Shown here one piece after another: positions 45,310-52,752 of a stretch of 64,000 nucleotides of DNA; the first letter of the stretch is position 1; each line of letters begins with the position of its first letter. A program made the translations under genes and the position numbers. Source of the DNA: G965116155 sp965116155 (lineage in GTDB: Bacteria > Bdellovibrionota > Bdellovibrionia > Bdellovibrionales > UBA1609). The stretch lies in contig OZ220488.1 in assembly GCA_965116155.1 (NCBI GenBank), forward strand, positions 930,001 through 994,000, given 5' to 3'. The notes beneath the pieces are model-generated. The model made no database searches. It worked only from the letters and a program-made list of their open reading frames with translations, and had not been told where the DNA came from.

Positions 45310-45594
45310 CTAGGTGTCTTGCAGCATCTTCAGCAACTCAGGGCTCGCCTTGAAAAAGGGGAGCTTTTTGGGGGACACACACACACTGTCGCCCGTACGG
45401 GGGTTGCGCCCGGTGTAGGCCTTGTACTCTCTTAAGGTCCAAGCGCCAAAGCCTCTAATCTCTACCCGTCTGCCCTCTTGCAGGGCTGACGTGATGCTAT
45501 CAAATACACAGCTCAAAACCGCGGTGGCTTCCTCATGGGTCAGCGCAGCAGCATGTGCCAGCTTTTGAACCAAATGCGCACGCGTTGACGGCAT
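45310..45594 (-). CDS. HU/IHF-family DNA-binding protein
   Basis: From ATG 45594 the product is 94 residues (MPSTRAHLVQKLAHAAALTH). The pattern is that of IHF: helices, VEIRGFGAWTLREYKAYTGR, then RNPRTGD with the DNA-intercalating Pro, and a VSPKKLPFFKASPELLK C-terminus. It bends or compacts DNA. GTG or ATG codons up to 45603 would add three residues. Only one subunit is seen here. Confidence 0.9.
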   Translation of the reverse strand: MPSTRAHLVQKLAHAAALTHEEATAVLSCVFDSITSALQEGRRVEIRGFGAWTLREYKAYTGRNPRTGDSVCVSPKKLPFFKASPELLKMLQDT

Positions 45595-45627
45595 AAACCC
45601 CACACCCCCACCAGTTCTGTTAACGCG

Positions 45628-46530
45628 CTACACTATAGGAGCACGCTGAAGGGCCCTAATACGCAGCTCCAAGGGAGGATGGGTTGCAAAAAGCGAAACC
45701 CGTCTCGTACGAGACGATATCTTAAGCGCTGCTACTCCCTCCCACTCAGAACTCCGCGAACCTAGCTCTTGCCTTGGCCCCTCTACAAGCTCTTGCAAAG
45801 CCGTCAAGGCCGCTAGCATTTTCGACTTGCCTGCTAAGCGCGCGCCACCGCTGTCAGCCCGGTACTCACGCCAACGCGAAAACGCATTCACCACCAAAGA
45901 GCCCAAAATACTAAGCGCAATCTGCACGACAAAAGAAACCACAAAATACATTATGGGCGAAAAATTTCCCTCACGGTCGCGCGCCACCGCATTGGCGATA
46001 AGACGCGACAAAAACAAAGCAATCGTGTTGATCACCCCTTGCAGCAAGGTCATGGTCACCATATCTCCATTGGCAATATGGGCCACCTCGTGCGCTAGGA
46101 CTCCCTCTACCTCTTCGGGGCTCATTTTTTCGAGCAAGCCCGTAGACACCGCCACGAGGGAGTTGCTACGTGAAGGCCCTGTAGCAAAAGCGTTGGGGTC
46201 GGGGCTGTCGTAAACTCCTACTTCTGGCATCTTACTCAAACCTGCCTTGCGAGCAAATTGGTGCACTTGGCGCACAAGAGCCGCATGGGGGCCGCGAGAG
46301 TCCACGAGCCTAACGCCCATAAACTTTTTAGCCATCCATTTAGAAAGCAACAGTGAAATAAAAGCCCCACCCATACCAAACAGCGCAGCAAAGGCCAGCA
46401 GCAGCCCATTGCCACCTAGCACCTGATCCAAGGGGTAAAACAGATTGATCACCCCCCAAGTAATCGAAAGGGTGGTGATTACCAAAATATTAACTAACAG
46501 AAAAAAGAACCATCTTTTAAACATTGTCAT
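45628..46530 (-). CDS. htpX: membrane zinc metallopeptidase HtpX
   Basis: The 300-residue M48B peptidase has two N-terminal membrane helices (residues 5-55), the zinc motif HEVAHIANGDM near residue 141, two further hydrophobic segments and the third-ligand region REYRADSGGARLAGK. The segment VGVYDSPDPNAFATGPSRSN is diagnostic for HtpX. It degrades misfolded inner-membrane proteins alongside FtsH. Usually induced by envelope or heat stress; no regulatory site is apparent. Confidence 0.95.
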   Translation of the reverse strand: MTMFKRWFFFLLVNILVITTLSITWGVINLFYPLDQVLGGNGLLLAFAALFGMGGAFISLLLSKWMAKKFMGVRLVDSRGPHAALVRQVHQFARKAGLSKMPEVGVYDSPDPNAFATGPSRSNSLVAVSTGLLEKMSPEEVEGVLAHEVAHIANGDMVTMTLLQGVINTIALFLSRLIANAVARDREGNFSPIMYFVVSFVVQIALSILGSLVVNAFSRWREYRADSGGARLAGKSKMLAALTALQELVEGPRQELGSRSSEWEGVAALKISSRTRRVSLFATHPPLELRIRALQRAPIV

Positions 46531-46673
46531 AAGCTACTACCCAAGGCTCCTAAGCAAAACGGTTTAAGGACAACGCTTATTCTAACGCGCGAGCGCAAAA
46601 ATGCCAACAAGAACACTTTGGGCACGTGGCAACGCCCGCCTGCCCCCCTGAACGAGGGGGCTCCAGTTGGAAT

Positions 46674-46703
46674 TTGACATGTAGCATAAATTTTGGTTAT
46701 AGC
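46674..46703 (+). promoter_or_regulatory. possible promoter of the LysR gene
   Basis: TTGACA at 46674-46679, 18 bp, then TATAGC at 46698-46703. The predicted transcript would start within a few bases of the GTG at 46711, so the mRNA may be leaderless. A GCCCCC/GGGGGC hairpin lies just upstream (46642-46661). Confidence 0.4.
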
Positions 46704-46710
46704 TTTGCTG

Positions 46711-47622
46711 GTGAATCTTCAGCAGCTTTCTACATTCTGCAAGGTGCTAAGCGAGGGCAGTATGACCGCTGCTGCGGAGCGCCTGTATTTAACACAGCCG
46801 GCGGTGAGCCACCAGATACGTCTTTTAGAGGAGGAGCTGGGCGTGCCCCTGCTGGTGCGCGGGGTGCGCAAAGTGCGGCCTTCGGTGCAAGGACAGCTGC
46901 TGCATGACTATGCCAAGCGCATTTTGCACCTGACTCAGCAGGCTGAGATATCCTTGCAATCGATGTCGCAGCAGATGAGCGGCGATCTGAGGGTGGGCAC
47001 GACGAATTCTTTTGGTCTGCATTACATCAGTCCCGTGGTGGGGCTTTTTTTGAGAAACAACGCCAAGCTTTGTTTACATTTATCTTATGGTACTACCAAT
47101 GAAATTATTGCCAACATGCGCAAAGGCGTTCTGGATGTCGTGGTGTTGCCGGACCTCAAAACAGAGTTCGGCCTGAGCTTAGATAAATACAGCTCGCGCT
47201 TTATGTTTGAAGACGAAATGTGGCTCGTGGGCTCCTCTAAGGACATTACCATGCCCGATCATATTGAAGGGCTCAAAAATTTGTTCTCTCGACCTGTCGC
47301 GTCTCTCATACAGTCGTATCCGAGCTTTCACCGCTTGCTTGAGAGCGAGCTGCGCCGTCACCCTGCTAATGCGGATAAGAGACCGGTTTTTGAGACCGAC
47401 AATGTGGGTACGTTAAAGCGTGTGATTGAGTCCGGCCTGGGGTGGGGCTTTGTGCCTGCCCACTCGGTGCGTAAACAGGTGCGCACGCGGCGCCTGACCC
47501 GTGTGTCTGTGGACGATCTTAAATACAGTGTGAACATCAACCTGTACTGGCTTAAAAACGACGACGTCAGCCAAAAGGCCGACACTTTTTACCGCGCTGT
47601 GCACCAACAAACCCTAGGTTAG
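46711..47622 (+). CDS. LysR-family transcriptional regulator
   Basis: From GTG 46711 the protein is 303 residues beginning MNLQQLSTFCKVLSEGSMTA. The winged helix-turn-helix (AAERLYLTQPAVSHQIRLLE, residues 20-40) and the effector-binding domain (GDLRVGTTNSFGLHYISPVV onward) are typical of LysR. The target and effector are unknown. No divergent partner gene is next to it; htpX lies upstream in divergent orientation, tRNA-Ser downstream. An ORF start at 46693 would precede the family start by six residues. Confidence 0.88.
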   Translation: MNLQQLSTFCKVLSEGSMTAAAERLYLTQPAVSHQIRLLEEELGVPLLVRGVRKVRPSVQGQLLHDYAKRILHLTQQAEISLQSMSQQMSGDLRVGTTNSFGLHYISPVVGLFLRNNAKLCLHLSYGTTNEIIANMRKGVLDVVVLPDLKTEFGLSLDKYSSRFMFEDEMWLVGSSKDITMPDHIEGLKNLFSRPVASLIQSYPSFHRLLESELRRHPANADKRPVFETDNVGTLKRVIESGLGWGFVPAHSVRKQVRTRRLTRVSVDDLKYSVNINLYWLKNDDVSQKADTFYRAVHQQTLG

Positions 47623-47716
47623 GTGCGTAAGCATCAGAACGTTAGTTAGCAGCGGCCTCTCACACCTCTAGGCACGGGAGATGCGCTTTGTGCCTGTGCA
47701 TGGTAGGTTCTCCCTC

Positions 47717-47806
47717 GGAGAGGTGGCTGAGCGGTTGAAAGCACCGGTCTTGAAAACCGGCGGGCCTTTGCGGGCCTCGAGGGTTCGAATCCCTCCCTCT
47801 CCGCCA
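47717..47806 (+). tRNA. tRNA-Ser (anticodon TGA)
   Basis: GGAGAGG acceptor, anticodon arm CCGGT-CTTGAAA-ACCGG with TGA, a long variable arm (CGGGCCTTTGCGGGCCTCG region), T arm GAGGG-TTCGAAT-CCCTC, and encoded GCCA: a class II tRNA. A dispersed element starts 2 nt after the CCA end. Confidence 0.96.
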
Positions 47807-48000
47807 AGTTAGAGTGCTAGCTGCGTAAGCATCAGAGCGCTAGTAAAATTCTCTGAGGTAGAGTGGCGGCACACTGATAGCCCCAACGGGGCGGCCATCA
47901 GGGTGCCAAGCTTGTATCAGAGAATTTTGCGGCCTATGAAGCTTCTACGAGCCTGTGGCCTTGGGTGCTCTCTAGGCCCAAGGCGACCAGATTGCCGCAA
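47807..48000. repeat. dispersed palindromic element after tRNA-Ser
   Basis: Begins AGTTAGAGTGCTAGC and GCGTAAGCATCAGAGCGCTAG. Arms AAAATTCTCTGAGG and TATCAGAGAATTTT enclose CACTGATAGCCCC/GGGGCGGCCATCAGGGTG. The second hairpin CCTTGGGTGCTCTCTAGGCC then CAAGG is another stem variant of the GTAG...CGACC module. Confidence 0.85.
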
Positions 48001-48038
48001 AAGGGATGGAGCACGTAAGTGTAAATTAAGGAGAGGTT

Positions 48039-48728
48039 ATGAAAAAACAACTCACCTGGGTCGCTTTGGGAACACTGACCTGCGTAGCGGTGTACTGGGG
48101 CTTTTGGCACACGACACGCTCTTGGCAGGAGGCGGAGTATTTTTTAGACCCTGCGCAAGAACGAGGGCTGGCAGCACAAAGCGCCACCCACATTAAAAAG
48201 CATTCAAAAAGTGCGGCCAGCGTAGATAATTTATCTAAAGGGCTCAGTTGGGTGCGCACCAGGCCAGGCTACCTAGGGGTACGCTTAAAGCATCCGGTAC
48301 TAGAAGTAGCCGGTGGGCAAAAAGCTTATGCCTGCGATGTATACACTTCTATAAGCTTAGAGTTTTTGTCTGAAGGGGTTTATGTATCGGGAGACCCCTC
48401 TAAAATGACGGCCAAAGGACCTTGCAAAAGCACTAAAGACAACCAACATATCGAAACCCTGTGGCTGCCGTTGGGAGAGGTGTTTAAAAAACCGCGCCGA
48501 GACCTCGCCAATTATGTGTCTGCAGGAGAAAAAACCACCGTCTCCCTAAGCAACATAGGCCATACCTGGCCCAAGTCCTGGGTGCTAAGTGGGGTGGAGT
48601 TTTTACGCAACCCCACCCCGGGGCCACGCAAACCCACAGACACCATGAGTAACGCAAAACCCATCCGCATTGGCTTAAAAGGCCTGCGCAACCCTCAAGG
48701 CCTAGCCCCTGTGTTTCAATACGATTAG
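48039..48728 (+). CDS. membrane-anchored periplasmic protein of unknown function
   Basis: The ATG at 48039 follows AAGGAGAGG. The 229-residue product has an N-terminal hydrophobic anchor (WVALGTLTCVAVYWGFW) and a mature part with two Cys (YACDVYTS, KGPCKST) and a beta-rich core (VRLKHPVLEVAGGQKAYACD). No family was recognised. Its TAG stop at 48726-48728 is part of ATTAGAGCGCTAG, the edge of an element whose other end forms the stop of the convergent gene at 48834. Confidence 0.7.
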   Translation: MKKQLTWVALGTLTCVAVYWGFWHTTRSWQEAEYFLDPAQERGLAAQSATHIKKHSKSAASVDNLSKGLSWVRTRPGYLGVRLKHPVLEVAGGQKAYACDVYTSISLEFLSEGVYVSGDPSKMTAKGPCKSTKDNQHIETLWLPLGEVFKKPRRDLANYVSAGEKTTVSLSNIGHTWPKSWVLSGVEFLRNPTPGPRKPTDTMSNAKPIRIGLKGLRNPQGLAPVFQYD

Positions 48729-48837
48729 AGCGCTAGGAAAATGCCCTGGGACTAAGCGCAGTCTCTAGCGCAGCCCCCTTTAGGGGGTGTCCGCGATAGA
48801 GACAAGCGTCCCACAGAATTTTGGGCTAGCACTCTAA
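48726..48837. repeat. dispersed palindromic element forming both stop codons of a convergent pair
   Basis: It runs from ATTAGAGCGCTAGGAAAATG to GGGCTAGCACTCTAAT. The left arm CCCTGGGAC and right arm GTCCCACAGAATTTT come from two different arm types, while the interior AGTCTCTAGCGC/GCGATAGAGAC and CCCCCTTTAGGGGG pair well. It is a compact chimeric copy. Confidence 0.85.
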
Positions 48838-49292
48838 TTCAAATACAGTTCGCGGCTAATGCGATACAGCAAACTAAGCTCCTCCATGCCGTCGCTTCGC
48901 AGCTCTTCGGGTCGGTCTGTAAAGTCTTCGCGTTTAATAATATGCTTGGTAATATGCACTTCTACTGTGGCAGGAAGGCTCTCAGGAGGTAATTTTATAA
49001 TTTGTATTCTAATATAATACGGCCATACGAGGTGCTGGCTTTCTAAACGGCTATAAAATTTAAAACTCTCAGGCGAATGGCGGTTGAGTTCGGTTACTAT
49101 ATCGCCTGTATCTATGTCGCCGTTTTTTATAGTGTAACCCTGCGTGGCTTTGCGCATGGCAAACCACACGCTTTTGTAGTCTGACACAAATTGCTTTTTA
49201 TATGTCTTGGGCCGTATGGATTGTGGCAACGATACACAGCCCAAGGACAAAAAAACAATACACCCCAAAAAAATGCAGCCCTTTTTGTTCAT
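48834..49292 (-). CDS. small lipoprotein of unknown function
   Basis: The 152-residue product has a lipoprotein signal with lipobox LSLGC (MNKKGCIFLGCIVFLSLGC). The mature part is alpha/beta, with conserved-looking DYKSVWFAMRKATQGYTIK and WPYYIRIQIIKLP segments reminiscent of small outer-membrane lipoproteins of unknown function. It is 5 nt downstream of the HEAT-repeat gene, so probably one operon. The stop comes from a dispersed element. Confidence 0.75.
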   Translation of the reverse strand: MNKKGCIFLGCIVFLSLGCVSLPQSIRPKTYKKQFVSDYKSVWFAMRKATQGYTIKNGDIDTGDIVTELNRHSPESFKFYSRLESQHLVWPYYIRIQIIKLPPESLPATVEVHITKHIIKREDFTDRPEELRSDGMEELSLLYRISRELYLN

Positions 49293-49297
49293 AGTAT

Positions 49298-50092
49298 TTA
49301 CTCAAGCTCTAATTTTTTTTGTTGATCCCACCAGGCTAACCAAATGCGCTGTCGCTCCTTTAGGCCAATATGGTTGTGGGGTTTTCTTAAGTAACCCGGC
49401 GCCCGTACACTAGAAAACACCCCGCGGGGGGTGATGTTTTCTAAAGCCGTAACAGCAGGTTTGTGCAATCGTACATCTTTGTCTGTTAGCATTTTTATAA
49501 AGCGCGCGGTGTCTTGAGAGCTTGCCACGACACCTAGAGCTTGGGCGATGTTTTTACGCACCCAAAGGCTCTGACCGTTTTTAAAATTTTCACTCGCATA
49601 GAGTTTTTCCCATAAAATGGGTCGGGCTTTTTTAGATTTTAGCTGCATAAGACTTTTGGCTGCCGCAGCTCGTACTACTAGTGCAGCGTCGTCTAATAAT
49701 TTTATACACAGGTCTTCACTCCAAGGCTTGGGCCCATAGGCCAGGGCTATAGCTGCTGAATTGCGCAAAAACCACTCGCTGCTTTGTGTGGCCTGTTGGA
49801 TTAACCCCATGGATTTTTGCGGAAAGCTACGCCCCGCTATGGTTAAGGCGCGCCAGCGTTGATTGATATTCCACTCGGATGAAAAGACCATTTGTTCTAA
49901 CAAGGGCAACACATCTGGGCCGCGTTTTTTGATAATACGCAAACGGTCTTCTAAAGGCAGGCTTAGACTTGCAGCAAGTGCGTTTAAGTCTTTAGAGTCT
50001 GACTGTGTTAACGTGCTTTTAGGCACGGCATTTACAGGTGCCCCACTCCCTATAAAAATACTAAAAAATACAGCTATAAAACAAAAACGCAT
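49298..50092 (-). CDS. exported HEAT-like repeat protein
   Basis: The 264-residue product has a signal peptide (MRFCFIAVFFSIFIGSGAPV) and four to five HEAT-like helical repeats (RWRALTIAGRSFPQ, RNSAAIALAYGPK, VRAAAAKSLMQLKSKKARPI, VRKNIAQALGVVASSQDTAR). HEAT repeats are protein-binding scaffolds; a periplasmic role with the adjacent lipoprotein is inferred only from the operon. No enzymatic motif. Confidence 0.78.
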   Translation of the reverse strand: MRFCFIAVFFSIFIGSGAPVNAVPKSTLTQSDSKDLNALAASLSLPLEDRLRIIKKRGPDVLPLLEQMVFSSEWNINQRWRALTIAGRSFPQKSMGLIQQATQSSEWFLRNSAAIALAYGPKPWSEDLCIKLLDDAALVVRAAAAKSLMQLKSKKARPILWEKLYASENFKNGQSLWVRKNIAQALGVVASSQDTARFIKMLTDKDVRLHKPAVTALENITPRGVFSSVRAPGYLRKPHNHIGLKERQRIWLAWWDQQKKLELE

Positions 50093-50233
50093 GGTCTTGA
50101 CCCCCCATTATTGCAAGATTTGAAACTCTCTTTTTCATTCTGAGCCACGCACGAACTCAAGTCACCGCAGCGGCTAGTCTATGGACGTGCTTGCTTTAGT
50201 AGAAAAATTTGTAGTACAGCTGTTGTGTATAGT

Positions 50234-50310
50234 GGCGGGGTAGCTCAGCTGGTTAGAGCAGTGGAATCATAATCCACGTGTCGGGGGTTCAAGTCCCTCC
50301 CTCGCTACCA
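50234..50310 (+). tRNA. tRNA-Met (anticodon CAT)
   Basis: GGCGGGG acceptor pairs with CCTCGCT allowing G-U pairs. The anticodon arm TGGA-ATCATAA-TCCA has CAT, the T arm is GGGGG-TTCAAGT-CCCTC, and ACCA is encoded. The first acceptor base pair argues for an elongator or tRNA-Ile2-type CAT tRNA rather than the initiator; the two cannot be separated by eye. The 3' end overlaps the stop of the convergent gene by 6 nt. Confidence 0.9.
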
Positions 50311-51564
50311 ATTCAGCCTGCAGGGCTGTTCGTAGGCTAAAAACTCAGCGTCCTCTAACAAAGGTCCGTACTTTTGTAGTGAGTTTAAATACTGCTGCAT
50401 GAGCATGTTTTTTTTGCGCTCTATTTTTTTTTGGATATTTGGGTCTGCTGTGCGGCAGAGCTGTTTTTCTAATTGTGCCATCCCGCGCCATAGGTCTAGC
50501 TGCTGGGTGTGGATTTTTTGCTTAAGCTCTGGTTCACTTAATGGCTCTAAAGCCACAAGGGCGTTAGCACTAGGCTCTTGAGGCGGCTGTGAACTAAGCG
50601 CCTGCTGCAGCATGGGGTATAGCAAGGGCCAGTGGTTATAGAGCATGTGGCTTGTTTCGTACACGGCACCCACGCCTAGCAATAAGCCCGAACTCAAATA
50701 CAAAACCCGCGCCGTGGTTTGTATTGGCAGGTAGATTTGCTCACGCTTAATATGGGCCTCTATGCTAGAGGCTAATTTTTGTTTAAATCTTTCTGCTCCA
50801 TGGAAAGTTAAAAGCGCGGCCTTATTGTTTTGAAGCTGTATTTGGCTCGCTCGCCATGCCCAATGGGTAAAGCCCGCAAAACGTGCTGCCAAGCCTTTTT
50901 GCGGAGGCTCTGGCATATGAGCTGCAAAAGACTTGTCCGATAGGTGCATGGTTTCTAACCTGTAAGCCAAAACATGCAGATGCAAAATCAGCTCCGCCTG
51001 ATGTTGAGCTAGCTTTTTAATGGCATCTCTCATCCCCGCCTCTTGGCCGTGGTAGTGCCGCGCCACACTAGCGCGCAAACCCACAACAAAGGGAGCTTCT
51101 AAAAGCGCTTGCGCCAACTTCCATGTAAAGTGGTGCAAGGTGTTATCCAATGTGTCACAAGTTGGCACCCGCAAAAACAAGTCACTAGAGCCTTTGCCTC
51201 GCGTGATATCCCACTGATTATATGGGGCGTAGGGGTGCTGGCACTCTTCTGGCTCTACTAGCTCCAACGCAACTTGGGCATAGTACCGATCTAAAAGCGC
51301 TGTGCTGATTGCAAAGTACCGGCTATTAAAGCGCGCATCTAGCAGTTGTGCTAGCGTGTGCAAGTCATAAGCTCTTTCCCCATGGCGCGCTTTGGCTGGA
51401 GCCAACAGCAAAATCCCAGGGCCTGCATTTTTTGAGGATTTTAAAAGCGCACCACAAGGCTCGCTCGCATAGCTGCTAGCAGCAAAAACAACCACCAGCA
51501 CCCAATATGCTACGAAGCTCAAACAAGAACCCCATGGATCCACTTTGTGCTGCTCCTTATTCAT
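50305..51564 (-). CDS. exported helical protein of unknown function
   Basis: From ATG 51564 the product is 419 residues with a signal peptide (LSFVAYWVLVVVFAASSYAS), one later hydrophobic segment (YLSSGLLLGVGAVYETSHML) and long amphipathic helices near the C-terminus (KQLCRTADPNIQKKIERKKN). No family was recognised. The open frame extends to 51744 but that part has no signal or family support. The TAG stop falls inside the acceptor end of tRNA-Met on the other strand. It is divergent from the gene at 51719. Confidence 0.65.
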   Translation of the reverse strand: MNKEQHKVDPWGSCLSFVAYWVLVVVFAASSYASEPCGALLKSSKNAGPGILLLAPAKARHGERAYDLHTLAQLLDARFNSRYFAISTALLDRYYAQVALELVEPEECQHPYAPYNQWDITRGKGSSDLFLRVPTCDTLDNTLHHFTWKLAQALLEAPFVVGLRASVARHYHGQEAGMRDAIKKLAQHQAELILHLHVLAYRLETMHLSDKSFAAHMPEPPQKGLAARFAGFTHWAWRASQIQLQNNKAALLTFHGAERFKQKLASSIEAHIKREQIYLPIQTTARVLYLSSGLLLGVGAVYETSHMLYNHWPLLYPMLQQALSSQPPQEPSANALVALEPLSEPELKQKIHTQQLDLWRGMAQLEKQLCRTADPNIQKKIERKKNMLMQQYLNSLQKYGPLLEDAEFLAYEQPCRLNW

Positions 51565-51718
51565 ATGAACAAAAAATAGACGCCCTCTTTGTTGCCAAAA
51601 GCCACTAAATACCCTACCAGGGGGCATTATACAGAACCTTAATTGGCATGGGGATTGCATGCAAATGTTGCACTGTGGCACGTTGTTGCGCCGTGTCATA
51701 TTAGAAGGAAATTGGCTT

Positions 51719-52243
51719 ATGTCTGTCTTTAAAAAAAACCTCAAAAAGTCGCTTAAAAGGGTACCGTTTTTAAAAAAGCGGCCTTCTGCCAGAAAGCTTT
51801 GTTTGGAATTTTTACGCTATACGAGTTTTGCGGGGTTTATGTTTTGTTGTTTATCGGTTGCTTTGTATTTTCAAAAAAACGCTGTACAAAAAATAGAGCT
51901 AAGTGCTGCTTATGTATTGCATGCGCCGTATCCGCCTTTTAAGCAGATTATCGCCCGTATCAAGTGGCCTACGCCGCAGATTTTGTGCCAAAATTATCAC
52001 TTGCCTCAAGAGTTTGATGGTTGTGTTAGGAACACCCATGTGCAGCAGTATGCTATGATTCTTATGAACGAGCGTGATTGCATTATGCAGCTGCGGCTTA
52101 CGGGTTTGCAGCATAATGACGAGCTGGAGAAAAACCTTTGCATCTTGCAAAAACTACAAAACGTCAAATCACCTCGTATCGAAAAAACCATCACTGTCGC
52201 CCCACACTCTCCGCGCCCTCCCAAGCCCCAACACACCATTTAA
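51719..52243 (+). CDS. membrane-anchored protein of unknown function
   Basis: The ATG at 51719 lies downstream of AAGGAAATTGG. The 174-residue product has a basic N-terminus (SVFKKNLKKSLKRVPFLKKR), one membrane segment (YTSFAGFMFCCLSVALYFQ) and a periplasmic part with several Cys (LCQNYH, GCVRNT, RDCIMQ, LCILQ) and a Pro-rich tail. No family was recognised. A dispersed element (GTGCGTAAGCATTAGAGTG) starts right after the stop. Confidence 0.65.
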   Translation: MSVFKKNLKKSLKRVPFLKKRPSARKLCLEFLRYTSFAGFMFCCLSVALYFQKNAVQKIELSAAYVLHAPYPPFKQIIARIKWPTPQILCQNYHLPQEFDGCVRNTHVQQYAMILMNERDCIMQLRLTGLQHNDELEKNLCILQKLQNVKSPRIEKTITVAPHSPRPPKPQHTI

Positions 52244-52252
52244 GTGCGTAAG

Positions 52253-52752
52253 CATTAGAGTGTTAGAAAAATGCCATGTGGGACGCTGTGTGGTATCCTT
52301 GTCTTTGACGATAATGTGGCAAATGAGGTCACGTTTCATTCACTTGCTTCGAGCAAACCCTGACACAGGCGACAATATTTGCCTCGATCTAGAATATCCT
52401 CACTTCAGGTACGCACTTAGACCCCATTTGCAGGGCCATAAAGAGCTGTCTAGTGCACAAAAATGCCTCAGGCCGAACCACTTGTCCCGTAAGGATAAAA
52501 GCGCCAGCAAAAACACTTTGATCAGAGACGCAGACACATTGGCAGCCCCTGCAAGGGGCGCCAGCCAAGGTGGCAAGCGAGGCTCCCATTTAAAGTGTTT
52601 TTGCGCGCTAGACAGCCCTCAACGCGCCGATAGCTTTGGACGATCTGTAGGTCCAAAGCGTACACACTCTCGTAGATGACCCGCTTCTCGCGGCGCTATC
52701 AGGTAGACGGCGTAGGGCTGAGGACATTTTTGCTGGCACTTTTATGCTCGCG
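52253..52752. repeat. dispersed elements; 300 bp shared with 32100-32400
   Basis: Opens TTAGAGTGTTAGAAAAATGC. It contains CTAGAATATCCTCACTTCAG (shared with 37099-37118), GTCTAGTGCACAAAAATGCC, and a CTTTGGACGATCTGTAGGTC then CAAAG hairpin. It ends ACTTTTATGCTCGCGC at the stop of lipoprotein copy 4. No gene is supported. Confidence 0.8.
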
